Source of the DNA: Candidatus Gastranaerophilales bacterium | GTDB lineage: Bacteria; Cyanobacteriota; Vampirovibrionia; Gastranaerophilales; Gastranaerophilaceae | Assembly (NCBI GenBank): GCA_944323725.1 | Contig: CALUTP010000018.1 | Span: forward strand, 1 to 47,282 | DNA: 47,282 nucleotides | Direction of reading: 5' to 3' | Part shown: piece after piece, positions 1 through 8,524 of the stretch | Layout of the letters: the number at the start of each line of letters is the position of its first letter | Numbering within the stretch: position 1 is the first letter of the stretch | Program-made: the position numbers and the translations under genes | Notes under the pieces: model-generated | Seen by the model: only the letters and a program-made list of their open reading frames with translations | The model's database searches: none | What the model was told of the DNA's origin: nothing

Positions 1-1
1 C

Positions 2-145
2 CCAAATCTTGAAGATGAATTAAGAGAATTATTGGCAACAAAAACAACTCTTAATTCAGAAAATATAAATCAAGTTTTATATTTTGTACTTGGGCTTGAA
101 AAATTACAAAAAATTGAGCAATTAGACCAGTTAAACAACTTTTAA
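2..145 (+). CDS. C-terminal fragment of an unidentified protein
   Basis: An open frame enters from the left edge of the window and ends at TAA 143-145, giving 47 residues. The peptide is charged, helical and rich in Leu and Glu, ending in EQLDQLNNF. Its style resembles the tail of a small helix-turn-helix regulator, but no diagnostic motif is visible and the family is unknown. Its 3' end overlaps a decayed minus-strand reading frame. Confidence 0.5.
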   Translation, partial: PNLEDELRELLATKTTLNSENINQVLYFVLGLEKLQKIEQLDQLNNF

Positions 146-429
146 TATATACTCAAATTCTTTTTGTTCCTTTAATACTATATCAAACAGAGGTATAATT
201 TTATTAAAAAAATTTGCATATAAATTAATTTTTTTAATTCCTGTCTTTTTAGACAAATTTAAATATTATATTTTGCTCTTACAATGTATTCTAAAGCTCT
301 AATAAACGAATTCAAATTATCATCATCTAAATATGCTTAAAGATCTATAATAACCATTCTTTTATTATCTCCTTCTATTTATAATTCATTCTCTATTATT
401 TCAAATTTATCAAAATCAACTATTATCAT
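131..429 (-). pseudogene. Decayed small gene(s), unidentified
   Basis: Read on the minus strand, a short frame MIIVDFDKFEIIENEL ends in a stop. It is followed by an AAGGAG ribosome-binding site and a second frame starting MVIIDL at 357. The second frame is broken by TAA at 339-337 and another stop at 261-259. After an apparent frameshift in an A-run near 230 it continues as protein-like sequence (LYANFFNKIIPLFDIVL) to a stop at 131-133. The good ribosome-binding site and the protein-like composition suggest a gene decayed by stops and a frameshift. No family is recognised and the interpretation is weak. Confidence 0.25.
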
Positions 430-974
430 CTATATTATTATTTTAAATAGATTCATTCACATTTATACAGACTATATTTAGTAAAATATTAAGTACAAAT
501 TAAATTTTATACCTTAAGTATTCAACATCAACACAAATACTTGAAATTACTAGAAAAGAGAGTAATACTTGACATAGGATGATAAAATGGAATAAATTTT
601 TCCTTTGAGTTTAAATCTCTTTTTCTCCGTTTTTTAGTATAAAGATTAGGAATTAGTGAAGATATAAGTTTTAAAAACCGCCCAGTGTGGACGGTTTTCG
701 ATATGTAATTTTATTTAGAGAATTTTTTAAGCTTAATTTTTACCAATTTTAATTAAAATATCTCCTAAATTCTCTTTTTGAAAATTTAAAGGTGCAGATT
801 GGAATTTATTTTTTATGAAAAACAATAAAAAGAGAAAATTGTAAAACCTTAAAAAAAGATTAAGTAATATTCATATTTGTCATTTTGCAGTAATAATGTA
901 AATGGTGATACACCTCTTGTTAAGCAAAATCCTAAGATAATTTTTGTGTTTGCAAGGAGTAACTGAAAGTTTTT
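430..974. other. Intergenic stretch, mostly unexplained
   Basis: No convincing gene. A TTGACA hexamer at 569-574 is followed by A/T-rich sequence with only poor -10 matches, so a promoter is possible but unproven. If it is used, transcripts could end at the hairpin at 674-698, giving an RNA of roughly 100 nt. The part from about 890 to 974 lies directly upstream of a strong hairpin and the PP-loop gene, and may be its untranslated leader. Confidence 0.3.
674..698. terminator. Possible intrinsic terminator
   Basis: AAAACCG (674-680) pairs with CGGTTTT (692-698) around a short loop with two further G-C pairs, and a T-rich stretch follows. No intact upstream gene exists to explain it, so it may end an unannotated short RNA or be a remnant. 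Confidence 0.4.
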
Positions 975-1004
975 AGCACAGTGAAGCAGATGCTTTGCTG
1001 TGCT
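975..1004 (+). terminator. Leader hairpin / possible attenuator before the PP-loop gene
   Basis: AGCACAG (975-981) pairs with CTGTGCT (998-1004). The stem continues through two G-T wobbles and an AAGC/GCTT pairing to a four-base loop, about 13 bp in all, and is followed by TTTTGTGT. It has the form of an intrinsic terminator yet lies only 28 bases before the start codon of the downstream gene, the usual layout of an attenuator. No known riboswitch class was recognised upstream. Confidence 0.5.
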
Positions 1005-1032
1005 TTTGTGTAGCTTATTATAAGGAGAAATA

Positions 1033-1830
1033 ATGGAAAAAGAATATCATATTTTATCTCTATCTGGTGGAAAAGATTCCACTGCTCTAGCCTTCTTTAT
1101 GAAAGAGAATCTGCCTGAAATTTTTGAAAAATTAGAGCTCGTATTTTATGACACTGGATGTGATTTGCCTGAAACTTACGATTATTTAAATAAAATTGAG
1201 ATATTTCTAAATAAAAAAATTACAAGAGTGAAACCTGCAAAAAGTTTTGATGAAATATTTTATACTAATCCAATTATTCCATCTCCATTTAAAAGATGGT
1301 GTACCGTTCTATTAAAAGTTCAACCTTCTATTGATTTTATTAATAATATTATTAATAAAAACGATTATAAAAAAATATTTTTATATGTTGGAATAAGAGC
1401 CGATGAAATAAACAGAAAAGGGGTTTTATTAAACTCTGAATTAGAAAAAAAATATATTATTCCACAATATCCATTTAAAGATTACTTTATTTATAAATCT
1501 GACGTTAAAAATATATTAGACAAAGCTGGGATTGGAATTCCTCAATACTATGAATGGAGAGCTAGAAACGGTTGCTATTTCTGTTTCTATCAAAAACCAA
1601 TCGATTGGATAAATTTATATAAAAAATACCCTGATTTATATAAAAAAGCTATGGAATATGAAAATTTAGCTTATAAAGGTAAAAAATATCGTTTTGGATG
1701 GAATTCAAAATATCAATTGAAAGAATTAATAAAACCTCAAATTATGAATCATATAATTTGTAATAATACTAAAATTTTAAATAAAACAGAAAATAATCTT
1801 CAAACAAAATTATATAAATTATTTACATAA
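1033..1830 (+). CDS. PP-loop ATPase, phosphoadenosine phosphosulfate reductase-like
   Basis: This 265-residue protein carries the PP-loop motif SGGKDS at residues 11-16, which binds ATP/PAPS-type adenylates in the PAPS reductase/DndC superfamily. Conserved-looking cysteines sit at 43, 90 (RWC) and 181/184 (GCYFC), an arrangement that could hold an iron-sulfur cluster as in APS reductases and DndC-type sulfurtransferases. That is inference. AAGGAG lies just before the ATG. The gene stands alone with no sulfate-assimilation genes nearby, so an assimilatory role is doubtful. Orphan members of this family are common in phages and DNA-modification loci. Its 3' end overlaps the convergent phospholipase-D-like gene by 12 bp. 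Confidence 0.75.
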   Translation: MEKEYHILSLSGGKDSTALAFFMKENLPEIFEKLELVFYDTGCDLPETYDYLNKIEIFLNKKITRVKPAKSFDEIFYTNPIIPSPFKRWCTVLLKVQPSIDFINNIINKNDYKKIFLYVGIRADEINRKGVLLNSELEKKYIIPQYPFKDYFIYKSDVKNILDKAGIGIPQYYEWRARNGCYFCFYQKPIDWINLYKKYPDLYKKAMEYENLAYKGKKYRFGWNSKYQLKELIKPQIMNHIICNNTKILNKTENNLQTKLYKLFT

Positions 1831-3060
1831 TGGATCATCAATATCTATTAACCCATTATGATTATTGTCTATTCCATCTTCACAAGAATTTGGAGAATCC
1901 TTTCCCTCTGCATCTGGATTAAAATATTTCCATTTTAAAGGAATACTTTTCCAAGACAATAAAAATTCTTTTTTTAGATATTGTGCTTCATTTGGAACAT
2001 TTTTATATATTGACAAATTTTCATCATTATAATTAAATGCAGAATTTGTCCAATTTGCTGAACCCGAAATTATAGTATTATCATCAATAACTGCTGTTTT
2101 TGTATGCATTTTACCTGCCCAATTTTCAACTTTTACAGGGATATGATTTTTTCTCAATAAATGATGCCTTGTATACTGTTGTGCAGCATGATTTGCTTCT
2201 ATAATTAATTTTACATCTACACCACGTTTTTTGGCAGCAATTAATTCATTAACAATTTCTTCATTTGTTATTAAAAACATTGAAATGTATATATATTTTT
2301 TAGCTTGTTTTAACTCAGGAATTATTCCATCTTCTACGATTCTTGAGTTTGGAGAAAAAAATAATTTAACTTCGCTATTTTCAACTTTAATAAAATCGTT
2401 AGTAAAAATTTTTTCTTTATTTTCGTGAAATTTATTATTTAGATACATTTGTTCGAATTCTTTTTTATAGTATTTTGCTAATTCTTTTGATTTTATAACT
2501 GTAGCTATATTTTCATTAAAACCACCTGTGCCAGTGGTAGAAATATTTAATGTTCCAGTCCAAATATAAGAATTATCTATAATACAGAATTTGTTGTGCA
2601 TAATATGTCCATAGAAAAATCTATATTTTTTAGGATTTTCTTGCTTAATTTTTTCAAGCTTTTGAATATCAGCTAAATAATCCGTTTTTACAACTCCATT
2701 CCCTAATACGTTTATAGCATAATCCGTACCAGAATAGTCATTTTTACCATTAACATTTATATCTACAATTCCTCTTACTTTTACACCTCTTTTTTTAGCA
2801 TTTATTAACGCACTTAAAATATCTTCCTGATATGAAAAACCATAAAATGCAAAATCTATACTTTTTTGAGCATTATTAATTAATTTAATTAACTCTTGAC
2901 CAGCTTGAGTTCGTGTTTTATAACTAGGAACATTGTATTCTCTTGCTCTTACATAATAAAAATTTATACTATCCTGCATATTTTCCTGACTATTATTTGC
3001 AAAACAATAAGTCATAGAAATTAATATAATTAAAATTATCAATAAAAACAGCTTTTTCAT
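1819..3060 (-). CDS. Secreted phospholipase D-like (HKD) protein
   Basis: Two HKD half-sites are visible, in the contexts HNKFCIID and MHTKTAVID, each followed by a GS/GT-x-N stretch. This is the diagnostic pair of the phospholipase D superfamily, which contains phosphodiesterases, nucleases and lipid synthases. I start it at the ATG at 3060, because the MKKLFLLIILIILI hydrophobic signal segment then lies at the N-terminus; an upstream in-frame ATG at 3147 would add 29 non-signal residues. The product is 413 residues, probably exported. The C-terminus has a short acidic repeat, CEDGIDNNHNGLIDIDDPLC, like the DG-x-DN-x-G-x-ID calcium-binding tails of extracellular proteins. Substrate (DNA or lipid) cannot be told from sequence. 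Confidence 0.8.
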   Translation of the reverse strand: MKKLFLLIILIILISMTYCFANNSQENMQDSINFYYVRAREYNVPSYKTRTQAGQELIKLINNAQKSIDFAFYGFSYQEDILSALINAKKRGVKVRGIVDINVNGKNDYSGTDYAINVLGNGVVKTDYLADIQKLEKIKQENPKKYRFFYGHIMHNKFCIIDNSYIWTGTLNISTTGTGGFNENIATVIKSKELAKYYKKEFEQMYLNNKFHENKEKIFTNDFIKVENSEVKLFFSPNSRIVEDGIIPELKQAKKYIYISMFLITNEEIVNELIAAKKRGVDVKLIIEANHAAQQYTRHHLLRKNHIPVKVENWAGKMHTKTAVIDDNTIISGSANWTNSAFNYNDENLSIYKNVPNEAQYLKKEFLLSWKSIPLKWKYFNPDAEGKDSPNSCEDGIDNNHNGLIDIDDPLCK

Positions 3061-3392
3061 TACGCTTATTATACATAAAAATTTACATTTATAACTAATT
3101 AATTTATATCTACGAAATTTTTTATTAGTAAGCAATCCACAGAACATACTAATTCAATGAGATTAAATGTATTAAGATGCGATGCACTCGTAAATAAAAG
3201 CATTTGTGAATTTTACTTTATAAAAAGGCACTATTATTGTTCATATGATTTTTCTTCTTATTATGTATTTCATTTCAGTTTAAATCTTTTAGAGTTAAAA
3301 CTATATTACAAAAAATACATATACTTTTATTAAAAATTATCCCTTATTAATATATATAAATAACAATAATAAATAAGAAGGAGGAGAAATAA

Positions 3393-4547
3393 ATGAAAGA
3401 CAAAACATTTTTGATGATTCCAGGACCTACACCAGTTCCTGAATCTGTTATGCTGGAAATTGCTAAACACCCCATAGGACATAGAAGCTCGGAATTCTCC
3501 TCTATTTTGGAAGAAGTATATACTAATCTTAAATATGTTTTTCAAACTCAAAATGATGTATTTATGTTTACATCCAGCGGTACAGGTGCAATGTGCGCAG
3601 CTTTAGAAAATCTTATCAATGAAGGTGATAAAGTACTATGTCTTATTATAGGAAATTTTGGAAACCGTTGGGCGAAAATAGCGGAATCACGAGGTGCTAT
3701 TGTTGAAAAAATTGAAGTTCAAGCAGGAGAAGTGATTAATCCTGAAATTTTAAAACAAAGACTTGATGAAGATACAAACAAAGAGATAAAAATCGTAACT
3801 CTCACACATAGTGAAACATCGACCGGAGCTGCAAATGACATTAAAACATTATGCTCAATTATAAATGAACATGGTGCTGTCTCTGTAGTTGATGGAGTGA
3901 CCAGTGTATGTGCTATGCCTTGTAAACCCGATGAGTGGGGTATCGATGTGCTTATTTCAGGTTCTCAAAAAGGTTTTATGATACCTCCTGGACTAGCTTT
4001 TCTTACAGCAAATGATAAAGCTTGGAAACTTTATGAAACATGCAAACATCCTAGTTTTTATTTTGATTGGGCTGCTCATAAAAAATCTGTTCAAGCGAAC
4101 TCTACACCGTATACTCCAGCCGTCAATTTAATTGTAGGGCTTAATACAGCACTAAAAATGATTAAAGAGGAAGGAATTGACAATGTAAATGAGCGTCATA
4201 GACGACACGCTATGGCTTTAAGAAAAGCTCTTCGTGCAATTAGACTTAATCTTCTTGTGGAAGATGATGAAAAAGCAAGCTATGCTATTACATCCATCCT
4301 ACCACCTGATGGAATTTCTGTACCTGATATAAGAAAAACTCTAAAAGAAGATTATGACATTGTAGTAGCAAATGGACAAAATCAACTGAAAGATAAAATT
4401 TTCAGGATGGGAACACTTGGATTTGTCTGCGATAGAGATTTAATTGCTTCAGTAGGGGCTTTAGAGGCTTCTTTATATAAACTCGGTCATAAATTCAATA
4501 TCGGGGACGGCGTAAAAACTATTATTACAGAATTAAGCAATAAGTAA
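3393..4547 (+). CDS. Class V aminotransferase, probable phosphoserine aminotransferase
   Basis: A 384-residue PLP enzyme of the alanine-glyoxylate/serine-glyoxylate aminotransferase family. The N-terminal IPGPTPVPESV, SSGTGAM (61-67), the D167 region VVDGVTS and the PLP lysine K193 in SGSQKGF are all present. Its place as first gene before serA and serB, with 15-base gaps, argues that it makes 3-phosphoserine from 3-phosphohydroxypyruvate and so replaces a classical SerC. This substrate assignment is from context and from known use of this family in some archaea and bacteria. A strong AAGGAGGAG ribosome-binding site precedes the ATG. A direct serine or alanine:glyoxylate reaction is the alternative. 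Confidence 0.85.
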   Translation: MKDKTFLMIPGPTPVPESVMLEIAKHPIGHRSSEFSSILEEVYTNLKYVFQTQNDVFMFTSSGTGAMCAALENLINEGDKVLCLIIGNFGNRWAKIAESRGAIVEKIEVQAGEVINPEILKQRLDEDTNKEIKIVTLTHSETSTGAANDIKTLCSIINEHGAVSVVDGVTSVCAMPCKPDEWGIDVLISGSQKGFMIPPGLAFLTANDKAWKLYETCKHPSFYFDWAAHKKSVQANSTPYTPAVNLIVGLNTALKMIKEEGIDNVNERHRRHAMALRKALRAIRLNLLVEDDEKASYAITSILPPDGISVPDIRKTLKEDYDIVVANGQNQLKDKIFRMGTLGFVCDRDLIASVGALEASLYKLGHKFNIGDGVKTIITELSNK

Positions 4548-4562
4548 AGGAATATATAATAA

Positions 4563-6158
4563 ATGAAAGTTTTAGTAACAGATAAAATAAATGAATCCGC
4601 AGGTAAAATAATTGAAACTGCTGCAGATGTTGATTTTCTTCCTACAATGAGCGAAGAAGAATTAATAAAAATAATACCTCAATATGATGCATTAATGGTT
4701 CGGAGTCAAACGAAAGTTACTGCCAAAGTAATAGAAGCTGGTAAAAATCTAAAAATAATTGGCAGAGCTGGAGTGGGCGTTGATAATATTGATATTGATG
4801 CAGCAACACAAAAGGGAATCATTGTTGTTAATTCTCCTGATGGAAATACTATGGCTGCTGCTGAACATACAATTGCACTTATGCTTGCAATGGCGAGGAA
4901 TATCGCACCTGCAGCTATGTCAACTAAAGCAGGACGATGGGATCGCGCAAAATTCACCGGCTGTGAATTATATAACAAAACTTTAGGTATTATAGGTCTT
5001 GGTAAAATTGGTTCACACGTGGCTGAAGTAGCTCTAGCATTAGGAATGAAAATTATTGTATATGATCCATATACATCTAAAGATGTTGTTGAAAAAATGG
5101 GCGGTGAATATGCACAAACTTTAGATGATTTTTGGAGTAAATGTGACTTTATAACAGTTCATGTTCCTAAAACAAAAGAAACTATTAACCTTATTAACAA
5201 ATCAACTATTGCAAAAATGAAAAAAGGGGTAAGACTTGTTAATTGTGCAAGAGGCGGAATTATTAATGAACAAGACTTAAAAGAAGCACTAGATTCCGGT
5301 TACGTTGCAAGCGCAGCAATTGACGTATATGAAAATGAACCTAATATTACAGAATGTCCTCTTATTAACTGTCAGGGGAATATTGTACTAACTCCGCATC
5401 TAGGAGCAAGCACTCAGGAAGCTCAAATTAATGTTGCAATTGATGTCGCTGAACAAATTAAAGAAGTTTTAATGGGTGGTTCTGCCGCTTCTGCCGTAAA
5501 TATTCCATCTCTAAGGCCTGATAAATTGGAACCTGTAAAGGATTATATGAATATTGCAGAAAACTCCGGAGAACTCGCTATGCAGATTTCCGAAGGAATG
5601 ATAAAATCTATTGAAATTACAGCACAAGGAGATTTGGCAGAATTAGATATTCAACCACTTGAAGTCGCTGTATTAAAAGGAGCTTTATCGTCGATGCTGG
5701 AAGGGGTAAATTATGTTAACGCCCCAATTCTTGCCAAGAAAAGAGGAATTGATATTATATCTTCGCGTTCAAAAGTAAAATGTAATTTCGCTGGACTGCT
5801 TACTATAAAATTAACAACTGACAAAGGAAGAAATGTTGTCGCTGGAGCTCTTGTTGCAAAGGATATCCCGAGAATTGTTAAAATCAATGATTATGAAACA
5901 AGCATACGCCCTCAAAAACATATGCTTATTGTACCTCACATTAACCAGCCTGCTATGATTGCCAAAGTAGCTCAGGTAATTGGAGAAAATAATATTAACA
6001 TCGGGTCAATGAACGTAGTCCAAAAAAATGATAAACACGAAACTGAATCAATCATGGTTATTAATATAGATTCTGAGGTCGGTGAAAATGTACTTTCAAG
6101 CATTGGAAAGATAAATGGTGTTCATAATCCTAAATACATTAATCTAAATGCACAATAA
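4563..6158 (+). CDS. serA: D-3-phosphoglycerate dehydrogenase
   Basis: The 531-residue protein matches long-form SerA. It has an N-terminal substrate domain, a Rossmann NAD motif GLGKIG at 145-150, the NCARGGIINEQ segment with the catalytic arginine and the HLGAST histidine motif. An intervening domain follows, then a C-terminal ACT domain (about residues 455-531, starting MLIVPHINQPAMI). It oxidises 3-phosphoglycerate in the first step of serine synthesis, and the ACT domain usually gives serine feedback control. It begins 15 bases after the aminotransferase stop and is followed 14 bases later by serB, so the three form one operon. Confidence 0.95.
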   Translation: MKVLVTDKINESAGKIIETAADVDFLPTMSEEELIKIIPQYDALMVRSQTKVTAKVIEAGKNLKIIGRAGVGVDNIDIDAATQKGIIVVNSPDGNTMAAAEHTIALMLAMARNIAPAAMSTKAGRWDRAKFTGCELYNKTLGIIGLGKIGSHVAEVALALGMKIIVYDPYTSKDVVEKMGGEYAQTLDDFWSKCDFITVHVPKTKETINLINKSTIAKMKKGVRLVNCARGGIINEQDLKEALDSGYVASAAIDVYENEPNITECPLINCQGNIVLTPHLGASTQEAQINVAIDVAEQIKEVLMGGSAASAVNIPSLRPDKLEPVKDYMNIAENSGELAMQISEGMIKSIEITAQGDLAELDIQPLEVAVLKGALSSMLEGVNYVNAPILAKKRGIDIISSRSKVKCNFAGLLTIKLTTDKGRNVVAGALVAKDIPRIVKINDYETSIRPQKHMLIVPHINQPAMIAKVAQVIGENNINIGSMNVVQKNDKHETESIMVINIDSEVGENVLSSIGKINGVHNPKYINLNAQ

Positions 6159-6172
6159 GTAAGGAATAACAA

Positions 6173-6793
6173 ATGAAATTAGCAGTTTTTGACTTTGATT
6201 CTACTTTAATGGATGGAGAAACTTTAGAATTTCTTGCTAGAGAAATCGGAATAGAAAAAGAAGTAAAAGAAATTACAGATAGTGCAATGCGTGGAGAAAT
6301 CGACTTTTTCGAAAGTTTACAGCAAAGAGTCAAATTATTAAAGGGGTTAAAAGTCGAAACTGTTAATAGAATTTGTGAAAATCTACCTGTCATGAATGGC
6401 GCAAAAGAAACTATTAATAGTTTAAAAGATCGCGGATATAAAGTAATTTGTTTTTCTGGGGGATTTAAAAATGCAACTATACCTTTCATGAAAAAACTAG
6501 GACTTGATTGTGAATTTTCGAATATTCTACATACAAAAGATGGAATATTAACAGGGCTTGTTGGCGGAGAAATGATGTTTAATGACAGCAAAGGACAAAT
6601 GTTATACCGTCTGCAAAGACTCTTAGACATTTCACCAGCTAATACTATTGCTGTAGGGGACGGAGCTAATGATTTGAGTATGTTTGAATATGCTGAAAAA
6701 AGAATCGCTTTCTGTGCTAAACCTGTTTTAAGAAAACAAGCAAATATTATAATTGAAAAAAAAGATTTAACTTTTATATTAGATAAAATTTAA
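6173..6793 (+). CDS. serB: Phosphoserine phosphatase-type HAD hydrolase
   Basis: The 206-residue protein has HAD motif I DFDST (nucleophile D7, acid D9), a motif II serine/glycine region FSGGF, and motif III/IV GDGANDLSMF, in the order and spacing of SerB-type HAD phosphatases. As third gene of the serine operon it very likely removes phosphate from 3-phosphoserine. It ends 16 bp from the convergent acetyltransferase gene, with no clear terminator between. Confidence 0.85.
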   Translation: MKLAVFDFDSTLMDGETLEFLAREIGIEKEVKEITDSAMRGEIDFFESLQQRVKLLKGLKVETVNRICENLPVMNGAKETINSLKDRGYKVICFSGGFKNATIPFMKKLGLDCEFSNILHTKDGILTGLVGGEMMFNDSKGQMLYRLQRLLDISPANTIAVGDGANDLSMFEYAEKRIAFCAKPVLRKQANIIIEKKDLTFILDKI

Positions 6794-6809
6794 AATAAGA
6801 ACTTATAAC

Positions 6810-7364
6810 CTATAGCTTTTTTATTATTTTACAAGGATTTCCTGCTGCCATAACATTTGAGGGAATATCTTTATTTACAATACTTCCTGCCCCAATTACA
6901 CTATTATCACCTATTGTAACCCCAGCAAGCACAGTGACATCACCACATATCCAAACATTATTTCCAACTTTAATTGGTTTTGAACATCCTAGTCCATTAT
7001 TTCTACTAATAACATCCAATGGATGCTTAGGAGTATAAAATGAGCAATTCGGACCTATGAATACATTATTGCCAAAAATAACTTCACAAGAATCCAAAAT
7101 CAATAAGTTATGATTAGAATAAAAATTATCACCAATTTTAATATTTGAGCCGTAATCACACATAAATGGCTGTTCGATCAAAAATAGACTGCCTATTTTC
7201 CCTATAATTTTTTTTATTAACTCTTGCCTTAAAGATAACATATCAGGAGAAAGCCTATTATATTTATAACATAATGTCTTACACTTTACCCTTTCAAAAA
7301 ATTTTGGTATTTCCTGATATGATTCATTATAAAAATCTTTTACTATAGATTCTTTTTCTTGCAT
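6810..7364 (-). CDS. Maltose/galactoside O-acetyltransferase-like hexapeptide protein
   Basis: A 184-residue left-handed beta-helix acyltransferase. The N-terminus has the helical Mac region (CKTLCYKYNRLSPD). Hexapeptide repeats follow, ending in the canonical VIGAGSIVNKDIPSNVMAAGNPCKII; the catalytic-type histidine lies in FYTPKHPLD. It transfers acetyl from acetyl-CoA to a sugar or similar hydroxyl; the true acceptor is unknown. It is clearly paralogous to the plus-strand gene at 10625, sharing the CHKYN/CYKYN segment and the same C-terminus. Confidence 0.8.
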   Translation of the reverse strand: MQEKESIVKDFYNESYQEIPKFFERVKCKTLCYKYNRLSPDMLSLRQELIKKIIGKIGSLFLIEQPFMCDYGSNIKIGDNFYSNHNLLILDSCEVIFGNNVFIGPNCSFYTPKHPLDVISRNNGLGCSKPIKVGNNVWICGDVTVLAGVTIGDNSVIGAGSIVNKDIPSNVMAAGNPCKIIKKL

Positions 7365-7425
7365 ATTAATTAGGATAAACTAATTAATAGAATATTATGT
7401 TAACTAGATAGGTAATTTTAAAGGT

Positions 7426-7773
7426 TTAAAGCATTTGACGTCTAATCCATTCCATAATAATACTAACTAAATAATCTTGCTGTTCATTATCCAGTGGTAC
7501 AGCCTTTGGAAAGTTATGCCATTTTGATATGCAACCTCTGCAACAACAAGCAGTTGCATGCTGAGCGATAAAAACTGGATGACCTTTAGTAGGTGTCTGC
7601 TTTCCATCATTTTTAATTTCAGCAGGAGCAATTCTTTTAGCAATAAAATCTCTAGCATGAGATTTTATTGTATTTAAGCCTTTTTGCTCAATATATAATA
7701 TGTCTTTTTCTTTAAGCTTAAACCTGCTTCTAAAATCTGATTTAGAAAGTCTATCAAATAGTTCATCATACAT
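7426..7773 (-). CDS. DUF4186 family protein
   Basis: 115 residues. The run FRSRFKL, the HAxxFIAKRIAPAE segment, GKQTPTKGHPVFIAQHAT and the CCCRGC-x-KWH cluster are what I recall as the signature of DUF4186 (function unknown). The Cys/His cluster suggests metal or Fe-S binding; that is inference. Its start overlaps the hydrolase stop by 8 bases, so it is translated with the hydrolase and YkgJ-like genes upstream. Confidence 0.75.
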   Translation of the reverse strand: MYDELFDRLSKSDFRSRFKLKEKDILYIEQKGLNTIKSHARDFIAKRIAPAEIKNDGKQTPTKGHPVFIAQHATACCCRGCISKWHNFPKAVPLDNEQQDYLVSIIMEWIRRQML

Positions 7774-8524
7774 TTTCTACATATACCTTACCTTGCAGCC
7801 AATCAATACAGACATTCATAAACTTTTCTTGATCTTCTATAAATAAATCCTCTGCATGCCTGCCATTTTCAAATAATTCATATTTTTTCACACAAACTGC
7901 ATTATCAAATAAAACTCGCGTATGCCACTCAAATACAGTAGGATCATTTTTCCCTGCAATAAAAAGAGTTGGGCAATTAATTTTATTTATTAGCTCAATT
8001 GGCTTTAATTTTTTACGGAATAACAATTCTGGTCTAATAGATAACCATCGTCGTGGCTCAAATTTTTTAAATAATGTAGGTATCCAAGCATTAGGATTCC
8101 ACATATGATTTTCTATTTTATAAAAATCTGCAGGTGCTGATACTGAAATAACTTTATCCACATCATTCTCAAGAGCAGAATGAATTAAAACTAATCCACC
8201 ACCTAATGAAAACCCTAATAAATTAACTTTTTTATATCTTTTACGAGCATAATCAACTACTGATTTCAAGTCAAGGATTTCTTTACTCATAAATGTATAA
8301 AATCCAGAACTTTTTCCATGTCCTCTAAAATCCACTACAATTACATCTGTATAATTAGAAAATTCCTGAGCCATTTCCTTGAAAGATCTGCTATCCTTAG
8401 TCATAAACCAGCCAGGACAAATTATAAGAACATCCTCTGACGCCTTAGGAGAATAAAAATGATTTATAGCAATTTTAATATTATCTTCAGTTTTTAATAA
8501 AATTTCCTGCATCAAAAATATCAC
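7766..8524 (-). CDS. Alpha/beta hydrolase
   Basis: 252 residues of alpha/beta hydrolase fold. The nucleophile elbow is GFSLGGG, an oxyanion-side segment VVDFRGHGKSSG precedes it, the acid is in AGKNDPTVFEW and the histidine is in NGRHAEDLF. The longest frame starts with GTG at 8524, overlapping the upstream stop in a GTGA arrangement; an ATG at 8512 is an alternative start. No signal peptide, so likely cytosolic. Substrate unknown; esterase or thioesterase are both possible. It is the middle gene of a three-gene overlapping unit. Confidence 0.8.
   Translation of the reverse strand: MIFLMQEILLKTEDNIKIAINHFYSPKASEDVLIICPGWFMTKDSRSFKEMAQEFSNYTDVIVVDFRGHGKSSGFYTFMSKEILDLKSVVDYARKRYKKVNLLGFSLGGGLVLIHSALENDVDKVISVSAPADFYKIENHMWNPNAWIPTLFKKFEPRRWLSIRPELLFRKKLKPIELINKINCPTLFIAGKNDPTVFEWHTRVLFDNAVCVKKYELFENGRHAEDLFIEDQEKFMNVCIDWLQGKVYVENV

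Noticed and set aside
890..974. A known riboswitch (for example the yybP-ykoY type, prompted by an AAGGAGTA word)
   Set aside because: Only a short fragment of any consensus matches and the expected paired elements are not seen.
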